Shown here in pieces: positions 7,815-15,119 of a stretch of DNA of 33,805 bases (positions are counted from its first letter, which is position 1; every line of letters begins with the position of its first letter). The notes beneath the pieces were generated by a model, which saw only the letters and a program-made list of their open reading frames with translations, did not search any database and was not told where the DNA came from. This DNA is from Candidatus Competibacteraceae bacterium (lineage in GTDB: Bacteria; Bacteroidota; Bacteroidia; CAIKAF01): assembly GCA_014879445.1 (NCBI GenBank), contig JACSSC010000050.1:1-33805 (forward strand), given 5' to 3'. The position numbers and the translations under genes were made by a program.

Positions 7815-8779
7815 TGCTTGCTTATCATCGCCTTATTCCTGTTATTATTTCTTTATGCATCATTTCGTGTGGCAAACCTTCTCCACAACTTTCTGTATCC
7901 TCTTCCCCTATTGATTCAAATCCAGCACCTTCATCTATTACATATATCCCCGTTGTTCGCGATTCTGCAGCATTTCGCATTCCCGTTGGTCGAAACATTA
8001 TCGTTAAAAAATATTTTGCTTTCATTGATTCTGTAGTGGCTGTAGCAAACCGGCAAATCAATGGCTATCAAATCAACGAACATATTTTAGTTCATGCCAA
8101 TGCTTGGATTATTGACACCTTGGCGTCGTTCGATTATTACCAAATGATAAACCGCGACTCATTTGTATATGATCAATCCCAATTAATCATTCTGAAATCG
8201 CACGACACACTCAGCATACCCGACTCAGCATGGGCCGCCAACATTCAGCACCGGCTAAGTCAAACACGTATTGATGTAAATATCCCTCAATTTACTTTAT
8301 GGATTTATCGCAACAATAAAATTTGGCGCACCTGCAAAGTACGTGTTGGGCGCAATGCACGGCAATTTTTAAAACTCGCAGGTCGCGAAATGGATTTGCG
8401 AACACCCATCGGCAATGGCGAAATCGTGCGTATTGCACGCGAACCGTATTACGTCAATCCACGAACAGGAAAAAAATACAAAGGCACAACACGCGATGAT
8501 GGTCGCTTCACACTGATGCCCATTATTCCATGGCTCGAACCATCTATCGGAGGTATCCGATACGGCTCCATGATTCATCCCACCACAAATCCCGAAACCC
8601 TTGGTAAGGCATATTCAAACGGTTGCGTAGGCACTACCGAATCAGATGCATGGTACATCTATTACAATGCACCCGTTGGCACTATGATTACCTTTCGTTA
8701 TGATCTGACTACAACCAACGAACAAGGTGATACCATTCAACTTAACGATATATACGGCTTATCAAAAAAACGCCCCTGA
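7814..8779 (+). CDS. L,D-transpeptidase (YkuD family), predicted lipoprotein
   Basis: A 321-residue protein. The N-terminus is a lipoprotein signal: a hydrophobic stretch ending IISC with the modified Cys at 19. A low-complexity Ser/Pro linker follows. Residues about 150-295 are a YkuD catalytic domain with H255 (MIHPTTNP) and the nucleophile C271 in SNGCVG. Most family members have SHGC-x-R; here the motif is S-N-G-C-V-G and the Arg is absent, a known variant type. These enzymes make 3-3 cross-links in peptidoglycan or attach proteins to it. Being a lipoprotein, it probably acts on the periplasmic face of a membrane. It overlaps the upstream barrel gene by one base, so co-translation is likely. 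Confidence 0.85.
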   Translation: MLAYHRLIPVIISLCIISCGKPSPQLSVSSSPIDSNPAPSSITYIPVVRDSAAFRIPVGRNIIVKKYFAFIDSVVAVANRQINGYQINEHILVHANAWIIDTLASFDYYQMINRDSFVYDQSQLIILKSHDTLSIPDSAWAANIQHRLSQTRIDVNIPQFTLWIYRNNKIWRTCKVRVGRNARQFLKLAGREMDLRTPIGNGEIVRIAREPYYVNPRTGKKYKGTTRDDGRFTLMPIIPWLEPSIGGIRYGSMIHPTTNPETLGKAYSNGCVGTTESDAWYIYYNAPVGTMITFRYDLTTTNEQGDTIQLNDIYGLSKKRP

Positions 8780-8796
8780 TTCGTCAATCAAAATAT

Positions 8797-8804
8797 TATC
8801 TTTG
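8797..8804 (+). promoter_or_regulatory. -7 promoter element of the M23/LysM gene
   Basis: TATCTTTG exactly fits TANNTTTG, 36 bases before the start codon at 8841 and just after the stop of the transpeptidase gene. It allows separate transcription of the following genes. No -33 half is visible. Confidence 0.6.
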
Positions 8805-8840
8805 TAGTCCAATCACCCATCACTACCTCTTCTACAACTT

Positions 8841-9779
8841 ATGAAGGAAGGATTGTTACTACCGATTTTATTTCTCATGACTTGCTCGCTTCGAGGTCAA
8901 GAAGTAGATACATTGAGCCGGCACTTAGGCGCTGCATTTGAAGATGTTGAATCAGACCAAACCATCTGCCTACAATTCGACGAAAACCTTTTTTTGTGTA
9001 ATTGGGTTACCGGTCAAACTTTTGCCTATTGGAACGAAAAAGTAACACCCAATGGCAATCATGTGTTAGAATTAGTGAAAAGTGATGAAAAATTTTGTTT
9101 ACCTATCTATGGCAAACTCTGGAGTGTATTCAAAAAAGGACATAACGGATTAGATATCAACCTGCGAACCGGCGATACCATCCGAGCAACATTTGACGGA
9201 AAAGTGCGATACGCCATGTACAATAAAGGCGGATTTGGCAACCTGATTATTATTCGTCATTACAACGGCCTCGAAACCTATTATGCCCATTTGTCAAAAT
9301 TCCGTGTATCGGCCAACGATGAAGTGAAAGCCGGTCAGGTAATCGGATTGGGTGGCTCTACAGGTCGAAGCAAAGGCCCTCACCTCCATTTTGAAGTTCG
9401 ATACAAAGACAAACCACTCGACCCATTTTCGTTTATTGACTATGAAAATAAATCACTCAAAACAACCGAACTCGAATTGTCGCATGCCATCTTCGAACCC
9501 TGGCTCTACGGCCATCACGACACACAACATGTAAGCAACAATGCAGCCGCATATACAACCGACGACAAATCCAACCATCAAAAAGATACAACAGAAATAA
9601 AAACTAATCCCCTGACAACGCCTCCATCCTCTATCCCTGCCTACCATACCATCAAGCAAGGCGACACACTCTATGCTCTATCCCTTCGATACAAAACTAC
9701 AGTAAAAAAAATCTGCGAACTCAACAAAATGAAAGAAACTGACATTCTTCAAATAGGTCGCAAAATCCGTATCAAATAA
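8841..9779 (+). CDS. M23 metallopeptidase with C-terminal LysM
   Basis: A 312-residue exported peptidoglycan hydrolase. A short signal peptide covers residues 1 to about 20. The LytM/M23 domain (about 95-200) has H101-x-x-x-D105 (GHNGLD), H150 (YYAH) and H181-L-H183 (GPHLHFEV), so both the zinc ligands and the catalytic His are present and it should be active as an endopeptidase. A Thr/Pro-rich linker follows (about 230-265), then one LysM domain (about 268-311: YHTIKQGDTLYALSLRY...), which binds glycan strands. The order peptidase-linker-LysM differs from the common LysM-first layout. It follows the L,D-transpeptidase gene and lies only 4 bases before the methyltransferase gene, so the latter is probably in the same transcript. 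Confidence 0.92.
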   Translation: MKEGLLLPILFLMTCSLRGQEVDTLSRHLGAAFEDVESDQTICLQFDENLFLCNWVTGQTFAYWNEKVTPNGNHVLELVKSDEKFCLPIYGKLWSVFKKGHNGLDINLRTGDTIRATFDGKVRYAMYNKGGFGNLIIIRHYNGLETYYAHLSKFRVSANDEVKAGQVIGLGGSTGRSKGPHLHFEVRYKDKPLDPFSFIDYENKSLKTTELELSHAIFEPWLYGHHDTQHVSNNAAAYTTDDKSNHQKDTTEIKTNPLTTPPSSIPAYHTIKQGDTLYALSLRYKTTVKKICELNKMKETDILQIGRKIRIK

Positions 9780-9783
9780 AAAC

Positions 9784-10566
9784 ATGAAGCATCAGACATT
9801 CATGCTGCAACAGTATATTCGATATCGCCTGTCGGCTCGCAGCATGCAATATATTCATTCGCCATTTTTATATTCATTGATGCTGCATACATTTACCGAT
9901 CGCAACCATACAGCACACAACTGGATTGAAGAAGAAAGAATACGACTCAAAAAAAACAATACGTTAGTTCCTGCTTGGGAAGCAGGTGCAGGCAGCCGCA
10001 TTTCAGCAGATAAACGTACAGTTGGCAGCATCGCAAAATATAGCTTGCAGCCACCTCGTTATGCACGGCTACTCATGCGCATGGCAACATTCCTGCAATC
10101 AGCCACAGCCCTCGAATTAGGCACTTCGCTTGGCATAACAACCGCTTATCTGGTATCAGCAAATTCCATTCAATCCATTGACTCTATAGAAGGAAATCCA
10201 TTCATTGCATCGCTGGCTCAGGATATGTTCAGCAAGCATCATCTACATAAAATCAAACTGCATAACGGATTGTTTGATGATGTTTTGCCACAAATACTAA
10301 ACACGAAAAAAAAATTTGATTTTGTGTACATAGATGGCAATCATCGCCGTGAAGCCACACTACAATACGTAAATCAAATTCTACCCTCATGTCATTCAAA
10401 TACGTGGCTGGTACTTGACGATATTCATTGGTCGCCGGATATGCAACAGGCATGGACAGAAATTATTCAAATGCCTGAATTTACTCTCAGCATTGATATA
10501 TTTAAAATGGGCTTTCTGTTTTTAAATCCTGATTTGCAAAAGCAACATTTTGTATTAAAGTATTAA
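9784..10566 (+). CDS. class I SAM-dependent methyltransferase (O-methyltransferase-like)
   Basis: A 260-residue cytoplasmic protein with no signal. The SAM-binding core (about 90-215) shows motif I ELGTSLG at 111-117, the acidic end of strand 2 at E136 (SIEGNP), FDFVYIDGNH with D184, and LVLDDIHW with D212/D213. This arrangement matches the Methyltransf_24/O-methyltransferase group, which often uses a DD pair for metal binding. The substrate cannot be inferred. The N-terminal 80 residues are helical and rich in aromatic and basic residues (YIRYRLSARS). The gene follows the M23 gene by 4 bases and is probably cotranscribed with it, although the functional link is unclear. Confidence 0.85.
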   Translation: MKHQTFMLQQYIRYRLSARSMQYIHSPFLYSLMLHTFTDRNHTAHNWIEEERIRLKKNNTLVPAWEAGAGSRISADKRTVGSIAKYSLQPPRYARLLMRMATFLQSATALELGTSLGITTAYLVSANSIQSIDSIEGNPFIASLAQDMFSKHHLHKIKLHNGLFDDVLPQILNTKKKFDFVYIDGNHRREATLQYVNQILPSCHSNTWLVLDDIHWSPDMQQAWTEIIQMPEFTLSIDIFKMGFLFLNPDLQKQHFVLKY

Positions 10567-10589
10567 TATCATTATCACTCCAAACCCAT

Positions 10590-10597
10590 TATCTTTG
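10590..10597 (+). promoter_or_regulatory. -7 promoter element of the alpha/beta hydrolase gene
   Basis: TATCTTTG exactly fits TANNTTTG, 17 bases before the ATG at 10615. It is the same octamer as at 8797-8804. No -33 half is seen. Confidence 0.6.
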
Positions 10598-10614
10598 TCA
10601 TTCGCATCAACAAT

Positions 10615-11451
10615 ATGGAATTTGAATACGACCGTCATATTATCACATATCTAAAGTTTGGGTCAGGCACTAAAATACTGATCGCATTCCATGGATTTGG
10701 CCAGGATGCAAGTGTCTTTTACAATATCGAACCGGCCATCGGTAAAAAGTTTACAATTTATACCATCAATCTTTTTCATCATGGGGGAAGTTGCTTCCCG
10801 AATGATAAAGACCCCAATTCACCCATTAGCCCTGAATGGAATCTGGCATGGTTCGAACAATTTCTTCAAAAACATAACATTCAACAGTTCTCTTTGATGG
10901 GATACAGCTTGGGCGGAAGAGTGGCACTTATGTATATGCAGCAAATGCCACAACGCATAGAAAGCATGATATTACTGGCGCCTGATGGGATAAAAAAAAG
11001 CTTTTGGTATCATTATGCCACACAAAACCCGAGAGGAAAAAAACTGTTTAAACGTGTAGTAGAACGTCCCGATTTATTTTTCAACCTGGTGAAATATCTT
11101 CGCATGATGGGCGTACTCAGCAAAAAGATGGAAAAGTTTACCAAAGCTCAATTCGGAGATGAAGAACGTAGAAAAAAAGTTTTTCACGTTTGGAATGCCT
11201 ATAGTCATCTTTTACCACGTGTATCCTCATCACGAAAAATTCTTCGCGAATATAAAATTCCGGCTGTCATTTTCACCGGCAGATACGACCCTGTTCTAAA
11301 TCCTCAAATTGGCAGTATTCTAACCCACGACATGGACGGACTCATTCAGTGGCACATCCTCGATTCTGGTCACGATTTGCTCAAACCCGCTTATTGCGAC
11401 TCTATACACTCAATCCTCTTCGACAAACTTTATCATAAACTCAACCCATAA
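10615..11451 (+). CDS. alpha/beta hydrolase
   Basis: A 278-residue cytoplasmic hydrolase of the alpha/beta fold. The oxyanion segment is FHGFGQD (about 25-31). The nucleophile elbow is GYSLGG with S98. The acid is D225 in GRYDP and the base is H253 in SGHD, giving a complete Ser-Asp-His triad. A helical, basic cap region spans about 125-205. The substrate is unknown; the family includes esterases, lipases and C-C hydrolases. It has its own -7 element and follows the methyltransferase by 48 bases. No signal peptide or membrane segment is seen. Confidence 0.87.
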   Translation: MEFEYDRHIITYLKFGSGTKILIAFHGFGQDASVFYNIEPAIGKKFTIYTINLFHHGGSCFPNDKDPNSPISPEWNLAWFEQFLQKHNIQQFSLMGYSLGGRVALMYMQQMPQRIESMILLAPDGIKKSFWYHYATQNPRGKKLFKRVVERPDLFFNLVKYLRMMGVLSKKMEKFTKAQFGDEERRKKVFHVWNAYSHLLPRVSSSRKILREYKIPAVIFTGRYDPVLNPQIGSILTHDMDGLIQWHILDSGHDLLKPAYCDSIHSILFDKLYHKLNP

Positions 11452-11518
11452 TACCCTAATTTACTTCTTTGTTGGAAATGCTGTTGTCAGGCAATGATTT
11501 TATTTTTTTATTTGTCGT

Positions 11519-13084
11519 ATGGCTCGATTCATTTTATCATCATGGATTCGCACACTTCCATTTATTTGTATTGCATTTTGCACCACATCGATTTTCTTCT
11601 TTCTTCCACCTTCCACACTTGATCTATTTGTATTCAATGCCGACTTCCTTTACCTACCATCTTTGTATAAAAGCATTTTTGAAGAACAAAACCCCATTCG
11701 CGACTGGTATCTAACACCGGCGCCATACTTCTTTCCCGATTTCTTTATTTACTCAATAATACAGTCGCTGGCACAAAATTTCCGCATTTCCATCATCCTC
11801 ACAAATGCTTCATTAATTACCCTTATATCTCTTTTACTTTACATGCTGGTTCGAAAAATATCAAATGCCAAATTCCTTCAAGCTTTTGTTTGGATGGGAA
11901 TCGCATTTCTATTCGTAATATGGATCAACGCACTCACCGGACACTATCTTCTTGTTCAATTCATCTTTACCATATCCAACCATGCAGGCAATATTATAAA
12001 TACATTACTCTGCGCCATATTGGCTGTTCATATTTTTCAAGAAAAAAAATTAAGAATTGGTTATTGGATTCTCTTTTTTCTGATACTGATACTATCGCTC
12101 GTATCAGATAATTTGTTTTTCCTCACATTTGTTATCCCTTTTACCATCATCGGTATCTTATTGTTGATACGCCAATTTTCAAAACGCTCATTTCTTTTCT
12201 TCCTTTGGCATGCAACGGCTGTTGTAGCTGGGATGGTACTTAGCAACAATCTGCGATTTTTCGCATATCATGTAAATAAAGTAAAAACAAAATGGGAGCG
12301 CATGCCCGAATCAATTGACTTCTTTTGGGATGTATGCTCATTTTTTGCTCGCCATTACACACCCTTCGTCGTTATACTATTGTTTATAATTGCATATAGT
12401 ATTTTCATCCTCATTTCACGCATGTTTCAAATAAAAAGACAGGAAATACAACCGCCCGATCTATTGCTCTTCTTTAGCTTTCTTGCAGCATTTGCATCTC
12501 TTTCAATGGCAGTGCTTGGCGGATATCACTGGAATTTAGATACCATTCGGTATTACATTGTGCCTGTTTATGTTTTTGTATTAATTGGATCTGTGCATTT
12601 TTTCTCATTATATGTGCTACGCAAAAGCATTCGAATTGCTTTAGTTCTTATAATCCTTTTATATGGATCATTCATGTTTTTTAAATCCGAACAACAAAGT
12701 TTTATTCGAATTGATAGATATACACCATCACACATTAACCGTATTATACATATAGCCGATTCGTTACAACTACAAAATGGCATTACTGACTATTGGGCAG
12801 CCAAACCTGTGTATATGTTTAGCAATGGACAACACATCATGGCAGCCATGTATGACCAAATGTTTTACCCCTATCACCATATCTCTAATATAAGATGGGC
12901 ATGGGGACCCGAATTCACATTTGCATATATTACAGATTATGCGCCTGTGAATAAAGAAATCATAGATAGTATCACATTACAAACCATACCCGTAACAACA
13001 GGAAGCATGTTTCATGTCACCAAACCCTTCAGGTTGGAAAAAGAAACCAAACAACCTATTCTTGTTCCCATTAAGGAGATGTGA
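11519..13084 (+). CDS. polytopic membrane protein, glycosyltransferase-like
   Basis: A 521-residue integral membrane protein with about nine to eleven hydrophobic segments across residues 10 to about 400 and a soluble C-terminal domain of about 110 residues (from about 400). The first loop holds NADFLYLPSLY and RDWYLTPAPYFFPD, acidic and aromatic residues where GT-C fold glycosyltransferases carry their catalytic Asp. That resemblance is general, and I could not place the protein in a named family. The start is the ATG at 11519, 67 bases after the hydrolase; no exact -7 element lies in front. It converges with the DUF2723 gene, and the two coding regions overlap by 14 bases (13071-13084). Two large membrane proteins of possibly related fold meeting tail to tail is suggestive of a shared glycan pathway but not proof. 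Confidence 0.75.
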   Translation: MARFILSSWIRTLPFICIAFCTTSIFFFLPPSTLDLFVFNADFLYLPSLYKSIFEEQNPIRDWYLTPAPYFFPDFFIYSIIQSLAQNFRISIILTNASLITLISLLLYMLVRKISNAKFLQAFVWMGIAFLFVIWINALTGHYLLVQFIFTISNHAGNIINTLLCAILAVHIFQEKKLRIGYWILFFLILILSLVSDNLFFLTFVIPFTIIGILLLIRQFSKRSFLFFLWHATAVVAGMVLSNNLRFFAYHVNKVKTKWERMPESIDFFWDVCSFFARHYTPFVVILLFIIAYSIFILISRMFQIKRQEIQPPDLLLFFSFLAAFASLSMAVLGGYHWNLDTIRYYIVPVYVFVLIGSVHFFSLYVLRKSIRIALVLIILLYGSFMFFKSEQQSFIRIDRYTPSHINRIIHIADSLQLQNGITDYWAAKPVYMFSNGQHIMAAMYDQMFYPYHHISNIRWAWGPEFTFAYITDYAPVNKEIIDSITLQTIPVTTGSMFHVTKPFRLEKETKQPILVPIKEM

Positions 13085-14984
13085 GTGTAAGCCCGGGTGG
13101 AGGCGGCACATCCTCTCTGATAGATTTAATCATGCTGAATACAAGCGTCGCTTCCTTTTGCTTTCCTAAATTCATCTCATACGACAAACGGTCAGTAAGA
13201 ACAGTAAGAATGCTATTTTTCATACTTTTTGTAAACAAATCCTCTTCCATCGGGAAACGAATATCAGGTATATTAATGTCTTCCATCGCTAAATAATCAG
13301 TATAACCACTCAAGCGATAAAAATACTTTTGAGGTATCAGTTTTAACGAATCAGGAAGCACTACATCCTTTTTATTTTTGATTTCGTTATTAAGCACTTC
13401 GGGCGCAATATATATAGCACGCTTATCGTAGTGCAACCGCAACATAGTTGTAATCAATTGCTCAAAAGAATTTTGAAGAATACGTGCATCAAACTTTGTT
13501 TTTCTTTCAAACTTAATGAGTTCCGATAAATATTTTTCTTTTTCCACTTCCATACCTGAAAAGAAATCGGGTTCGATATGCTCGATATGTGAGATATACC
13601 AACTGCGTCTTAAAAGTTCCTTATCCACAATCAATACATCAGGTGAGATTCCCTCCACATATTGCAAATAAAGAGCCGGTGATATAAGTATATCCCATTG
13701 GTATGAAAAAATAAGAGCCCCGGAAGGAACAGATTGCAAAGCATCACGTGTATAATCACCTATATGAAAACGAGTACTTTGATCCACTTTATTGTAGTTG
13801 AAAGCAAGTAAGTAAACCGGTATTGCTATAGCCAACCAACTAAAAGCAGGCCTTGTTATGAATGTGTCCACTTTTTCAAAAATCCAAATGACAGCACCGC
13901 TCATCAGCATGGCACCCGAAATGAAACTAATTAAAAAATAAGGCAGCAAATCTTTAATTTTATAATTGATGGAATAAATAACACCAAAAAGAAAACAAAT
14001 CATCAGAAAAATACCAATAGGTTTATACTTGCGTATAAAATAAATACAGCCGGCAATCAAAAAAGCAATACCGATGAATGAAAATTCGTTAGGCAGGTTG
14101 TTTAGAAAAAGATTAAAATTTTGTTTGGCCACATCAGCTGAGGAAAACATCCAAACCTGATATTGTTTGCCGGTTACATGCCTGATAAAATTCTCCCATG
14201 TTACAGGGTTCCCCCAGTTAAGCAACGGTTGAGTTGATGCTCTAACAGGCAAATAAACATAAAGCAAAGAAGCTGTAACACCTGTCGAAATCATCCAAAT
14301 TAAAAGCGACTTTACTGAAGTAGCGATTTTTTTGTTTTTGTAAATGATTAGAAATAAACTGCCGGGCAAAAGCAATATGCTCGTCATGTGATTAGCAAAA
14401 CATAAGCCCAATGTGAAACCAGCCAACGTAAGTTCTTTCCATGATGGATTGGGATGCTGATAAAACCTAACTAATGTATAGATATATGCGCAGAGTAATG
14501 CAATATGAAGAGAGTACACTTCAACCCCGGTACTTTGCGCCCAAAAGGTTGTGCCGAAAGCGGCAAAAGAAACACCGACACAAGTCGCCATCCAATAATG
14601 CAGCGGTTGCAAATTGTTGGATAGTGTAGTTGCTATTGCGGTCTTATCGGATTTCCTGACCGATTTATTTCTTTGTGTCTGAGTATGTGGATTTGATAGT
14701 ACCAGAAAAGATGTTTTCATTAAAAAAAACACACCCACTGAACAAAACAAAGCAGCAAGCAAATTCAGTTTATAAATAACAGAACCCGGAATAGGTAAAT
14801 AAGACCATACATGCCCAAAGAGTGTGAATAGCGGATATCCGGTTGGGTGGGCAATCCCTAGAGAATATTGAACCGTAGCAAGCTCACCGGCATCAATCGG
14901 AAGGATATCATGACTTAAAGTAAATAGATAAACAATCATGGCAGCCAATGAGGCCAATGCCGGTATCCAAAATATTTTTTTCAC
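13071..14984 (-). CDS. DUF2723 membrane protein (GT-C type, TMEM260-like)
   Basis: A 637-residue polytopic membrane protein, taking the GTG at 14984 as start, which gives MKKIFWIPAL. The frame is open to a TTG at 15011, and the first ATG (14940) would cut into the first membrane segment. The N-terminus shows the DUF2723 hallmark: an acidic loop (D31-A-G-E34) and G-I-A-H-P-T-G-Y-P-L-F (about 43-53). About ten membrane segments follow (to about 400), then a soluble domain. Human TMEM260, of the same family (CAZy GT117), is a protein O-mannosyltransferase; the bacterial members are mostly uncharacterised. A role in glycosylating exported proteins is inferred. Its start faces the T9SS type B gene at 15120, so the two are divergently transcribed. 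Confidence 0.88.
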   Translation of the reverse strand: MKKIFWIPALASLAAMIVYLFTLSHDILPIDAGELATVQYSLGIAHPTGYPLFTLFGHVWSYLPIPGSVIYKLNLLAALFCSVGVFFLMKTSFLVLSNPHTQTQRNKSVRKSDKTAIATTLSNNLQPLHYWMATCVGVSFAAFGTTFWAQSTGVEVYSLHIALLCAYIYTLVRFYQHPNPSWKELTLAGFTLGLCFANHMTSILLLPGSLFLIIYKNKKIATSVKSLLIWMISTGVTASLLYVYLPVRASTQPLLNWGNPVTWENFIRHVTGKQYQVWMFSSADVAKQNFNLFLNNLPNEFSFIGIAFLIAGCIYFIRKYKPIGIFLMICFLFGVIYSINYKIKDLLPYFLISFISGAMLMSGAVIWIFEKVDTFITRPAFSWLAIAIPVYLLAFNYNKVDQSTRFHIGDYTRDALQSVPSGALIFSYQWDILISPALYLQYVEGISPDVLIVDKELLRRSWYISHIEHIEPDFFSGMEVEKEKYLSELIKFERKTKFDARILQNSFEQLITTMLRLHYDKRAIYIAPEVLNNEIKNKKDVVLPDSLKLIPQKYFYRLSGYTDYLAMEDINIPDIRFPMEEDLFTKSMKNSILTVLTDRLSYEMNLGKQKEATLVFSMIKSIREDVPPPPGLTLTSP

Positions 14985-15090
14985 AGGGTAAAAATAAAAC
15001 CTACGCAACAAAATACAAATATGTCACAGTATTTAATAAACTAATGACCATGTTAATAGCATTTTTTTTATTTTGATATTGATTATTTTG

Positions 15091-15098
15091 TAAATTTG
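15091..15098 (+). promoter_or_regulatory. -7 promoter element of the T9SS type B gene
   Basis: TAAATTTG exactly fits TANNTTTG, 21 bases before the ATG at 15120. It overlaps the upstream in-frame TTG (15096), which argues that translation starts at 15120. A TTTTG lies at 15071-15075, but closer than the usual -33 spacing. Confidence 0.6.
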
Positions 15099-15119
15099 GT
15101 TTTTAAAACCAAGTTTGTT

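Noticed and set aside
15096-15119. TTG start extending the T9SS type B protein by 8 residues
   Set aside because: The TTG overlaps the -7 element TAAATTTG, and the ATG at 15120 directly gives a good signal peptide.
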